The notes beneath the pieces were generated by a model, which searched no databases, had not been told where the DNA came from, and worked only from the letters and a program-made list of their open reading frames with translations. The position numbers and the translations under genes are program-made. From Desulfovibrio piger ATCC 29098 (GTDB lineage Bacteria; Desulfobacterota; Desulfovibrionia; Desulfovibrionales; Desulfovibrionaceae), in the NCBI RefSeq assembly GCF_000156375.1, contig NZ_DS996353.1, forward strand, positions 21,368-85,367: a stretch of DNA of 64,000 nt. Direction: 5' to 3'. Shown one piece after another: positions 25,897 to 33,601 of this stretch (its first letter is position 1; the number at the start of each line of letters is the position of its first letter).

Positions 25897-27201
25897 CTAG
25901 CGCTTGCTGCGGATCTCCACGGAACGGGCGTGGGCCTCCAGCCCTTCCAGACGGGCCAGAGAAGCAATGGCAGGCGCGTTTTCCAGCAGGAAGGCCGGAG
26001 AAGTGGCCACGATGCTGGTTTTTTTGCAGAAGTTCTGGACGGAGAGCGCGGAAGAGAAGCGCGCGGTCCGCAGGGTGGGCAGCACATGGTTGGGGCCCGC
26101 GAAGTAGTCCCCCACGGGTTCGGGGCTGTGCTGGCCCATGAAGATGGCCCCGGCATGGCGGATGTGGGGCAGCAGGGCCCAGGGATCGCGCACGCACAGT
26201 TCCAGATGCTCGGGGGCCACGCGGTTGGCGATGGCCACGGCGGTCATGATGTTGGGCACCACCACGATGGCGCCCCAGTCCATGAGGGACTTGCTGGCGA
26301 TCTGGGCCTTGGGCAGCTGGCTGCACTGCTTTTCCAGTTCCTGCTGCACCTGCTCGGCCAGGGTGATGTCATCGGTGAGCAGGATGGCGGAAGCCAGCAT
26401 GTCGTGTTCGGCTTGGGAGAGCATGTCCGCGGCCAGCCAGTGCGGGCGGGCGGAGCTGTCGGCCACCACCAGCACTTCACTGGGGCCGGCCACCATGTCG
26501 ATGCCCACCGTGCCCTGCACCAGACGTTTGGCCGTGGCCACATAGATGTTGCCGGGACCGGCGATGACGTCCACGGGATCGATGCTCTGGGTACCGTAGG
26601 CCATGGCGCCGATGGACCAGGCACCGCCCACGCGGTAGATCTCGTCGATGTCCAGCAGGTGGGCCGCCGCCAGGATGTGCGGGTTGATGGTGCCGTCCTT
26701 GCGGGGCGGGGTGCACACGGCCACGCGGGGCACGCCGGCCACCAGGGCGGGGATGGCATTCATGAGCATGCTGGAGAGCAGCGGGGTATTGCCGCCCTGG
26801 CCACCGGGCACATACAGGCCCACACGGTCCACGGGCAGCACGCGCTGGCCCAGGATGCTGCCGTCAGGGCGGGTCTGGAACCAGGATTTTTCCAGCTGTT
26901 CCTTGTGGAAAGTACGGATGTTGTGGGCGGCTTCGCTGATCTGCTCGCGATGTTCGGGAGAGATGGACGCCGCGGCCCAGGCGATGTCCTGTTCGCTGAC
27001 GCGCAGGGGCGCGGCAAATTCGGGACAGTCGAAACGGCGGGTATAGTCGATCAGGGCCTCATCGCCCTTTTCACGTACATTGGCGAGGATCTCGCGCACG
27101 CTGCCCTCAACGCTGTCGCCGGGATTGAAGCGGCCGTCGAGCCACTGCGAGGCCTTGACCCATTCCTGCTCGGACTGCAGGTGCAAAATTCGGCAAATCA
27201 T
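25897..27201 (-). CDS. hisD: Histidinol dehydrogenase
   Basis: HisD oxidises L-histidinol to histidine in two NAD-dependent steps using a zinc ion. The 434-residue product has the family signature IDMVAGPSEVLVVADSSARP (about 233-252) with the following DMLSQAEHD. The catalytic Glu-His pair lies near NRVAPEHLELCV (about 317-328), and Asp/His zinc ligands are near 358-420. It is the first gene of the hisD-purC-fabI run. A weak stem with seven T residues lies just before its ribosome site (27216-27245). No other his gene is in the window. Confidence 0.97.
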   Translation of the reverse strand: MICRILHLQSEQEWVKASQWLDGRFNPGDSVEGSVREILANVREKGDEALIDYTRRFDCPEFAAPLRVSEQDIAWAAASISPEHREQISEAAHNIRTFHKEQLEKSWFQTRPDGSILGQRVLPVDRVGLYVPGGQGGNTPLLSSMLMNAIPALVAGVPRVAVCTPPRKDGTINPHILAAAHLLDIDEIYRVGGAWSIGAMAYGTQSIDPVDVIAGPGNIYVATAKRLVQGTVGIDMVAGPSEVLVVADSSARPHWLAADMLSQAEHDMLASAILLTDDITLAEQVQQELEKQCSQLPKAQIASKSLMDWGAIVVVPNIMTAVAIANRVAPEHLELCVRDPWALLPHIRHAGAIFMGQHSPEPVGDYFAGPNHVLPTLRTARFSSALSVQNFCKKTSIVATSPAFLLENAPAIASLARLEGLEAHARSVEIRSKR

Positions 27202-27335
27202 GGAATATACCTCAAGAAAAAAACGCCACCGGAGGGCGCGTGGACGCGCGGAATTGCGCGTCGGACGAATATAGCGAAGGCGTGCACCAATGTCGAGACT
27301 TCCGTGCAGGGGCCCTTTGCCGGGCTGTCATCCCC

Positions 27336-27364
27336 TTGACAGTACGCCGGTGCGTATTTACTCA
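27336..27364 (+). promoter_or_regulatory. Probable grpE promoter
   Basis: A perfect TTGACA (-35) is followed after 17 bases by a weaker TACTCA (-10), 42 bases upstream of the grpE start. No CIRCE inverted repeat is present. The 204-base space to hisD serves both divergent genes. Confidence 0.5.
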
Positions 27365-27405
27365 ATACTAGCCGGCACAACGCCGGTGCATTTCTGGGAG
27401 GAACC

Positions 27406-28002
27406 ATGGATCGTCACAACGAGAACGATGATATGCATATGAAGGACACGCAGAACACGGAAGCGCAGGAAGAGGCCTGTGCCGGTGCCGAGGCCGGGGA
27501 TGCCGGGGACGCCGTGCAGACCCTGCCGGAAAACCTGGAAAGCCTGTGCCACGAACATGTGTGCCCCAACTGCACCGAAAAGCGCGATGCCGATGACGCA
27601 CGCCTGCGCGCGGCCGCGGAGATGGATAATTTCAAAAAGCGTCTGAAGCGCGAGCACGAGGATCAGATCCGCTATGCGGCGGAAAAGGTCATGAGCGACC
27701 TGCTGCCCACGCTGGACAACCTCGACCTGGCCCTGCAATACGGCAGCAAGGACGAGGCCTGCAAGGACATGCTCCAGGGCGTGGCCATGACCCGCAAGCT
27801 GTTGCTGGAAGCCGTGGCGCGCCACGGCCTGACCCCCGTGGGCACGGCCGGTGAGGCCTTCACGCCCGAACTGCACGAAGCCGTGGGCTTCGATGCCGAG
27901 GCCGATGTGGAAGCCGGGGCCGTGGCCCGCGTGCTGCAGAGCGGCTACAAGCTGGGCGAACGTCTGCTGCGTCCGGCCAAGGTCATGATCAAGCAGGGCT
28001 AA
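27406..28002 (+). CDS. grpE: Nucleotide exchange factor GrpE
   Basis: GrpE is the nucleotide-exchange factor of DnaK. The 198-residue product has an acidic, probably disordered N-terminus (1-60). The long dimerisation helix follows (about 60-100, MDNFKKRLKREHEDQIRYA), then the four-helix bundle (LLPTLDNLDLALQ) and the C-terminal beta domain (GEAFTPELHEAVGF and VARVLQSGYKLGERLLRPA). Unusually, the N-terminal tail carries C48-H49-x-H51-x-C53-x-x-C56, a possible metal site not seen in standard GrpE. dnaK, dnaJ and hrcA are not adjacent. A strong terminator closes the single-gene unit. Confidence 0.95.
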   Translation: MDRHNENDDMHMKDTQNTEAQEEACAGAEAGDAGDAVQTLPENLESLCHEHVCPNCTEKRDADDARLRAAAEMDNFKKRLKREHEDQIRYAAEKVMSDLLPTLDNLDLALQYGSKDEACKDMLQGVAMTRKLLLEAVARHGLTPVGTAGEAFTPELHEAVGFDAEADVEAGAVARVLQSGYKLGERLLRPAKVMIKQG

Positions 28003-28027
28003 GCGCCGTTACCCGCAAGACAACCGG

Positions 28028-28063
28028 AAGGGCCTTCCCCGTTGGGGGAGGGCCCTTTTTTAT
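28028..28063 (+). terminator. Intrinsic terminator of grpE
   Basis: A GC-rich stem of about 13 bp (AAGGGCCTTCCCC / GGGGGAGGGCCCTT) runs into TTTTTTATT, 26 bases past the stop. Confidence 0.9.
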
Positions 28064-28389
28064 TGCCGGCAAAGGCGGAGAGGACGCCCTGCCGGTATGC
28101 CGGGGGCCTTTTCCCTTCCCTGTCTGCTCCAACGGGGGGCCCCCAGGCATATCGGCAGCCTTGCTGCCGGAGGCTCGCGGCCGGTCGTTGTCGCAGTGGT
28201 CTGCCCGGCATCCCGGACAGGGGAGGGCCAGGCTTTGCTGCCGTTCCCTGCGCCAGCGCCGGGCAGTCCGGCAAAACAGCTTGACTTTCAGAAGTATTGC
28301 CACCTAGCGTAATGGTAGGTGGCTGTACGGCGGTGAATGCTGCGTGCGGTGCTTTTATCGTGTTCCGACTGTTTTTGTGGGGGATGGAT
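28064..28389 (+). other. Leader region of the fadL-like gene
   Basis: No gene is supported in this stretch. A weak promoter candidate, TTGACT at 28281-28286 with TAGCGT 18 bases later (28305-28310), lies about 80 bases upstream of the porin start. The rest shows only GC-rich sequence without a clear signal. Confidence 0.35.
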
Positions 28390-29682
28390 ATGAAAAAATT
28401 GTATGTCGTGCTCGCGGTCTGTCTTCTGTGGGCATGCCAGGTGACGACGGCAGGGGCCGAAGGCTTCGCCCTGACGGAATGGAGCTCGCGGGGCCTGTCG
28501 CTGGCAGGCGGCATGGTGGGGCGTGCGGATGACCCCTCGGCCATCGCCTACAATGCGGCGGGCATCACCCAGCTGCCGGGCACACACGTCATGGGCGGTT
28601 TTGCCGCCATCGCGCCCATGGGCACCATCGATCTGGACCTCGCCGACGGCAGCCATACCTCCACGACCACAAAACCGCACATCTGGGCTGCACCGCACGC
28701 GTACATCACCCATCAGCTGAACGACCGCTTCTGGCTGGGCCTGGGCCTGTTCTCGCGTTTCGGCCTCGGCAATGAATTCGCCGACAACTGGACGGGGCGC
28801 TACAACCTGACCAACATCAATTTCCAGACCTTTTCCCTCGTGCCCACCGTGGCCCTGAAGGTCAACGATGTCCTCTCCCTTTCGGCGGGCGTGGAGATCA
28901 TGCATGCCAGCTTTGCCATGGGACAGCAGATCCCCAGCATGCAGTATATCGGCTATTTCCCCAGCAAAGGGGAGGACAGCAAGATGACGCTCAACGGTAC
29001 GGGCTGGGGCGTGGGGGCCCAGCTGGGCGCGCACTTCCGCATGACCGACGAGCTGTCTTTGGGCTTTTCCTATAAAAGTCCGGTCACGCTCAATATCGCC
29101 GGCACGGCGGATTTCTCCCGGCATCACAGCAACATGCTGGCCGACCAGGGACAGGTGCCGCACACCATCGATACCGACGTGCACAGCACGGTGCATCTGC
29201 CCGATTCCTTCGCCGTGGGCCTGGCCTACCGCCCGCTGGAAAATCTGAGCTTCGAGGTGGGCACCGTCTTCACCCGCTGGTCCACCTACGATTCCATGAA
29301 CATCTATTTCGATTCCGACTTCCAGTCCATCAACCATAAGAAGTGGCGTGACGGCTGGAACTTCAACGCCAGCGTGGAATACGAGCCCCTGGACTGGCTG
29401 GCCCTGCGCGCGGGCTTCTGGTACGAGACGCCGGTCACCAACGAGTCGCACGCGGATTTCATGGTCCCCAGTCACGGCCGCACGGGCGTCAGCGTGGGCG
29501 CGGGCTTCCAGTGGGGCAACTGGACGCTCGATCTGGCCTATGCCCATCTTTGGGTGCACAGCCTGGACTATTCGGAGACCGATGCCGCCGGTATCCGTTC
29601 GTCCGTGGGGAATGTCAGCAGCGGGAACAGCCGGAACACGGTGGCCAATATCTATTCCGCCACCATCGGCTACACGTTCTGA
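28390..29682 (+). CDS. FadL/OmpP1/TodX-family outer-membrane transport protein
   Basis: A beta-barrel porin for long-chain fatty acids or other hydrophobic compounds. The 430-residue product has a signal peptide with likely cleavage after TTAGA (residue about 23). The mature N-terminus EGFALTEWSSRGLSLAGG and the segment DDPSAIAYNAAGITQLPG hold the family's NPA-like motif (here NAA), which forms the hatch. Amphipathic strands run to a terminal aromatic residue (IYSATIGYTF), as expected for BAM-dependent barrels. The start at 28390 is placed 6 bases after GGGGGA; 28384 is an alternative. It stands alone, with a terminator after it. Confidence 0.9.
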   Translation: MKKLYVVLAVCLLWACQVTTAGAEGFALTEWSSRGLSLAGGMVGRADDPSAIAYNAAGITQLPGTHVMGGFAAIAPMGTIDLDLADGSHTSTTTKPHIWAAPHAYITHQLNDRFWLGLGLFSRFGLGNEFADNWTGRYNLTNINFQTFSLVPTVALKVNDVLSLSAGVEIMHASFAMGQQIPSMQYIGYFPSKGEDSKMTLNGTGWGVGAQLGAHFRMTDELSLGFSYKSPVTLNIAGTADFSRHHSNMLADQGQVPHTIDTDVHSTVHLPDSFAVGLAYRPLENLSFEVGTVFTRWSTYDSMNIYFDSDFQSINHKKWRDGWNFNASVEYEPLDWLALRAGFWYETPVTNESHADFMVPSHGRTGVSVGAGFQWGNWTLDLAYAHLWVHSLDYSETDAAGIRSSVGNVSSGNSRNTVANIYSATIGYTF

Positions 29683-30037
29683 TGGCTGGACTGCCACGTC
29701 GGGCATGACAGGCTGTCGGCAAGCGCATGCCGGACCGGAATGCAGGCATGGCCCGGTAACCGCTCTGACTGTACGAAACTGATATTTTTCATTTGAAGGA
29801 TAAAACGGCGGCAAGCGGGATGGCGCGGTCCGTGCGGGGCAGTCACTGGCAGCAAGGCCACATTGGACCAAAAGGAAAGGGAGGCCTTGAGCCTCCCTTT
29901 TTTCGTCTTGTGATGTCGTGATCGACAGTTGCCTTCCGTATGTTCCGGCCTGCCGTCCGGCCATGCCGGATGGTACGGCACCCGCCGGGCCTGCTGCTGG
30001 GGGCAATGCCGGTCAGGTAACGCAAAATGCGTTGTCT
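29683..30037. other. Gap between convergent genes
   Basis: No gene is supported. The only clear element is the terminator at 29879-29903. Confidence 0.5.
29879..29903. terminator. Bidirectional terminator between fadL and the Mla operon
   Basis: A perfect 7-bp stem GGGAGGC / GCCTCCC with a 5-base loop has six T residues on the plus side. The minus side continues TTTCCTTTT, so it can serve both converging units. Confidence 0.85.
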
Positions 30038-30634
30038 CTAGCGTCCCCCCTTGAGCCGGGGCAGCAGGCGTTCGGCCAGGTGTTCGCCCAGCCCCTGCAA
30101 CAGGCGGCTCTGGGCCGCCACCAGGCTGGCGCTGCTCATGCCGGCGTCCTCGCTGGCCGCGTAGATGCCGCGATCCAGTGCCTCCCCGCCACGGGAAAGC
30201 TGCCAGCGGGCCTGCAAGCGGGCCGTGCCCGGCGTGTCGCCGTCCAGACGTTCCAGAGCCACGGCCAGTTCCATGTCTCCCTGCCGGTCTCCGGCCGCGA
30301 TCACATCGATGCCCCGGGGCAGCAGCCGGGCGGCCAGCACTTCGCCCAGCACGCGCCGGGCGCCCTGTCCAAGCGGTTCGGCCCAGATATCCAGTTCCGA
30401 GACCTCCAGACGGGTCTGGCCGTCGCTGCGGCGCACCAGGCCGTTGCGGTCCAGATAGTCAGGCACGCTCACCGGTGCGATGCTCAGGCTGGCAGCGGGC
30501 AGGCTGTCGGCGGTCAGGGGGGGCTGGCCGCTGTCCAGCAGATAAAAATGCGTGGGCGCGCTGCGGCCGCAGGCGGTCAGCAGGAGCGTCAGCAGGGCCA
30601 GGAAAATGGTCGTATGGCGGAGGATAGGGTTCAT
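30038..30634 (-). CDS. ABC-transport auxiliary lipoprotein (PqiC/YmbA-like)
   Basis: A 198-residue lipoprotein with an N-terminal lipobox (LLLTACG, Cys22) and the family's opening THFYLLDSGQPP. It also has the conserved IAPVSVPDYLDRNGLVRRS segment (about 52-70) and DIWAEPLGQGARRVLGEVLAARL (about 83-105). PqiC-type lipoproteins are thought to couple MCE proteins to the outer membrane. It is the last of four minus-strand genes (permease, ATPase, MCE protein, lipoprotein) and overlaps the MCE gene by 4 bases, so it probably belongs to that lipid transporter. Confidence 0.88.
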   Translation of the reverse strand: MNPILRHTTIFLALLTLLLTACGRSAPTHFYLLDSGQPPLTADSLPAASLSIAPVSVPDYLDRNGLVRRSDGQTRLEVSELDIWAEPLGQGARRVLGEVLAARLLPRGIDVIAAGDRQGDMELAVALERLDGDTPGTARLQARWQLSRGGEALDRGIYAASEDAGMSSASLVAAQSRLLQGLGEHLAERLLPRLKGGR

Positions 30635-31584
30635 CGGCGACTTCCTTGTTTGCCGCGGAGCAGGGCTTCAGGGTTGCGTTCCAGCACGTCCATGAACGCC
30701 CGCAGGGAACGTACGGCAGCCGCGCTTTCCTGGATCAGGCGGCGCAGCTCCTGGGTGAGGGGGGCATTGCGCTCCACCACGGCCTTGGTGGCCAGGGAAA
30801 CGGAGGAGACGTTGTTCATGGCGTCACGGGTGCTTTGCAGGGCCTGGGGCAGGTCGTGCTGGGCCGATGTGGCCGCCGCATTCAGCTTTTCCAGGGCCTG
30901 GGCCAGGGTCTTCTGGGATTCCTGCATGCCGGCCAGTAGGGCCTGGGCCTCTTCGAAGGTGGTGGCAAAGGCCTTGAGACCGCGCTCCAGCGCATCGCCG
31001 GACAGGGCGGCGTTGAGCTTTTCCAGTATGCCCGCCGTGGTACGCGCCATCTCTTCCAGCGGCAGGCTGGCCACGGTGCGCTGCAGGGTGTCGATGGGCG
31101 AGGGCAGGGTGGGGATCTCCCTGTCCGGCATGGGGGACCGGAAATTGGCCGGCGTGTTGGGCAAAAAGTCCAGTTCCACGCGGTACTGGCCGGTGATGAG
31201 GCTCTGGAGCTGCAGGCGGGCGCGCAGGCCGCGCTGGATCAGGCGGCGCAGGATCTCCTGCCGGAAGTTGTCCGTGAGCTCGCCGGTGACCCCGGCCCGG
31301 ACGATGCTGTTCTCGTCCAGCCGGATGTAGACCGGGATGGTGACGCTGGCGTCGCGCGGGTTGGCCTCCAGGCTGATGCGCGTGACCTGGCCCATGGGTA
31401 CGCCGCGGAAGACCACGGGCGCCCCGATGTTGAGGCCGCTCACCGAGCCGTCGAAGTACAGGACGTATTCGATGTCGTCACTGAACATGCGTCCGCCGCC
31501 CAGCAGGATGATGCCCGCCACCAGCAGCGCCAGTCCGCCGATGACGAAAGCCCCTACAGCGGTTTTGAATGATTGTTTTGCCAT
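30631..31584 (-). CDS. mlaD: MlaD/MCE-family substrate-binding protein
   Basis: The periplasmic lipid-binding subunit of a Mla-type ABC transporter, anchored in the inner membrane. The 317-residue product has one N-terminal helix (about 9-29) and a single MCE domain (about 38-120, with FDGSVSGLNIGAPVVFRGV and GQVTRISLE). A long helical tail follows (about 170-310). MCE rings of this type bind phospholipid between the membranes. The gene overlaps the downstream lipoprotein gene and lies 16 bases after the ATPase gene. Confidence 0.92.
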   Translation of the reverse strand: MAKQSFKTAVGAFVIGGLALLVAGIILLGGGRMFSDDIEYVLYFDGSVSGLNIGAPVVFRGVPMGQVTRISLEANPRDASVTIPVYIRLDENSIVRAGVTGELTDNFRQEILRRLIQRGLRARLQLQSLITGQYRVELDFLPNTPANFRSPMPDREIPTLPSPIDTLQRTVASLPLEEMARTTAGILEKLNAALSGDALERGLKAFATTFEEAQALLAGMQESQKTLAQALEKLNAAATSAQHDLPQALQSTRDAMNNVSSVSLATKAVVERNAPLTQELRRLIQESAAAVRSLRAFMDVLERNPEALLRGKQGSRR

Positions 31585-31600
31585 ACCGTATCCTGTGGGT

Positions 31601-32374
31601 TCAGTCCTGTTGTTGGGGGCCGTCGGCCTCGCCGCGCGTCAAAAAGCGCAGGGCCTGCAGCTCGGTGTGCGGGTCGCGCACCAGTTCGGAGGGGTTGCCC
31701 CGGGCGGTGACGCGCCGGGTCCGCACGTCAAGATAGATGCCGTTGCTGGCGATGGCGAAGATGCTGGCCAGCTCGTGGGAGACGATGACGAAGGTCGTGC
31801 CCAGGGCGTCGCGCAGCTCCAGGATCAGGTCGTCCAGCATGCGGGCGCTCACCGGGTCCAGACCGGCGGACGGTTCGTCCAGAAAAAGGATCTCGGGGTC
31901 CAGGGCCAGCGCCCGGGCCAGACCGGCCCGCTTGCGCATGCCGCCGCTGATCTCCGAAGGGTAGTAGTCCTCGAAACCGGCAAGACCGGCCAGGGCCAGC
32001 TTGAGGGATGCCTGCTCGCGGATCTCGTCGTCATCGAGGTCGGTGTACTGCTGCAGCGGCAGGCCCACGTTTTCGGCCAGGGTCATGGAGCTCCACAGGG
32101 CGCCGCCCTGGAAAAGGACGCCCGTGCGGCGCAGGATGCGGCGGCGCTCTTTTTCGGTGCAGGCCCAGATGTCCGTATCGCCGTAGAGCACCTGGCCGCT
32201 CTGGGGCTCCTTGAGGCCCATGAGCGTGCGCAGGAGCGAGCTTTTGCCGCAGCCGGAACCGCCCATGATGAGGAAGATGTCGTCGGCGGCCACATCGAAA
32301 TTCACGTCACGCATGAGCACGAAGGAACCGTAGCCCAGGGTCAGGTCGCGGACGCGCAGGCGGGGAGTGCTCAT
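31601..32374 (-). CDS. mlaF: Mla-type ABC transporter ATP-binding protein
   Basis: The 257-residue ATPase of the lipid transporter. It has Walker A GGSGCGKSSLLR (about 37-48), the signature ISGGMRKRAGLARALALDPE (about 138-157), Walker B EILFLDEPSAGLDPV (about 157-171) and the switch His in VIVSHEL. The signature ISGGM-R-KR is typical of MlaF rather than importers of soluble solutes. It lies 1 base after the permease gene and 16 bases before the MCE gene. Confidence 0.93.
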   Translation of the reverse strand: MSTPRLRVRDLTLGYGSFVLMRDVNFDVAADDIFLIMGGSGCGKSSLLRTLMGLKEPQSGQVLYGDTDIWACTEKERRRILRRTGVLFQGGALWSSMTLAENVGLPLQQYTDLDDDEIREQASLKLALAGLAGFEDYYPSEISGGMRKRAGLARALALDPEILFLDEPSAGLDPVSARMLDDLILELRDALGTTFVIVSHELASIFAIASNGIYLDVRTRRVTARGNPSELVRDPHTELQALRFLTRGEADGPQQQD

Positions 32375-32375
32375 G

Positions 32376-33503
32376 TCAGATGCCCAGTACGTTGCAGATG
32401 ATGGTGATGATGGCCGTGGCGATGATGATGCCCACGATGGACTGGACCACGGCCGTGGTGGTGGCCAAGCCCACGGCCTGGGCGCTGCGGCCGCAGCGGA
32501 TGCCCTGATAGCAGCCCGCCAGGGCGATGATGACGCCGAACACCGTGCCGTAGGCGATACCGATGAGCCCGTGGACGAAGGAGACCATCTGCATGGTGGC
32601 GTTGAGATATTCGGCGGAACTCAGCCCCAACATGGAGACGCCTACCACATAACCGCCCAAAATGCCCATAAGGTCGGCATAGACCGTGAGCAGGGGCACC
32701 ATGAACATCAGGGCCAGCATGCGCGGCAGCACCAGAAAATCGATGGGCGAGATGCCCAGGGTGGTCAGGGCGTCCACTTCCTCGTTGACCTGCATGGTAC
32801 CGATCATGGCCGCATAGGCGGCCCCCACGCGGCCGGACATGACCACGCCCACCATGACCGCCCCCATGACGCGCAGCATGCCGATGCCCACCAGCCCGGC
32901 CACATAGATCTGGGCGCCGAACTGCGTCAGCTGCACCGCGCCCACAAAGGCCAGGATCAGGCCGAACAGCAGGCTGGTGATGGAGATGATGGGCAGGGCG
33001 CGCACGCCGCATTCGTACATGGCTTCCACGAAGTCCTGCATGCGCATGCCGGCGCGTCCCAGGATGAGGCGCCAGATGGAAAGGGTCACGTCGCCGAGGA
33101 ATTCCAGAAAATCCGCACAGCGGGGCGGCAGACTCATGACCGCTCCGCCCACCCGGGCGAAAAGCCCCTGCCGGTGGTCGCTGCGGGCGGCCCCTGCCTG
33201 GGCCGGGATGGCGAAGGCCAGATGCAGCAGCCGTGCCAGGCCTGCGGGCAGGTCCTGGCTGATCTCGATCCGTGCGGCGCTGGCGGCCTTGTGCAACTGG
33301 ACGAGGAAGACCAGCAGGCTGCTGTCCCAGGCGTCGAGGGAGGCCGCCGCGAGGTGCAGCTGCCGGATGCCGGGGCCCTGCAGCTGCTGCAGGGCATCGG
33401 CACACTGCGGCGGCCAGGGGGTATTGATGGCCCAGCTGCCGGAGACGGTGACCTGAAGGCGCTCTCCGGCCCTGTCCAGGATTACTTGCGGACTTGTTTC
33501 CAT
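32376..33503 (-). CDS. mlaE: MlaE-type permease with N-terminal STAS-like domain
   Basis: A 375-residue inner-membrane permease. Residues about 1-100 form a STAS/MlaB-like domain (VTVSGSWAINT, IRQLHLAAASLDAWDSSLLVFLVQLHKAA), fused to the MlaE domain (about 130-375). The latter has the hallmark VGVVMSGRVGAAYAAMIGTMQVNEEVDALTTLGI helix and five to six hydrophobic segments. The fusion supplies in one protein what MlaB and MlaE provide separately in E. coli. First gene of the lipid-transport operon, divergent from polA with 98 bases between them. Confidence 0.92.
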   Translation of the reverse strand: METSPQVILDRAGERLQVTVSGSWAINTPWPPQCADALQQLQGPGIRQLHLAAASLDAWDSSLLVFLVQLHKAASAARIEISQDLPAGLARLLHLAFAIPAQAGAARSDHRQGLFARVGGAVMSLPPRCADFLEFLGDVTLSIWRLILGRAGMRMQDFVEAMYECGVRALPIISITSLLFGLILAFVGAVQLTQFGAQIYVAGLVGIGMLRVMGAVMVGVVMSGRVGAAYAAMIGTMQVNEEVDALTTLGISPIDFLVLPRMLALMFMVPLLTVYADLMGILGGYVVGVSMLGLSSAEYLNATMQMVSFVHGLIGIAYGTVFGVIIALAGCYQGIRCGRSAQAVGLATTTAVVQSIVGIIIATAIITIICNVLGI

Positions 33504-33601
33504 CTCTATAGTATACGCGTGGGACAGAAGCTACGCAAGGAGGGAGGCCGCTCCCCCGCAGGCTTTTTCCCCTTTTTGCTTACCCTCAACCCCGGATTGC
33601 C

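Noticed and set aside
27216-27245. Histidine attenuator before hisD
   Set aside because: There is a 4-5 bp stem with seven T residues but no histidine-rich leader peptide, so it is too weak to call.
27202-27405. CIRCE or sigma32 control of grpE
   Set aside because: No TTAGCACTC-N9-GAGTGCTAA repeat and no heat-shock -10 were found; only an ordinary TTGACA promoter is visible.
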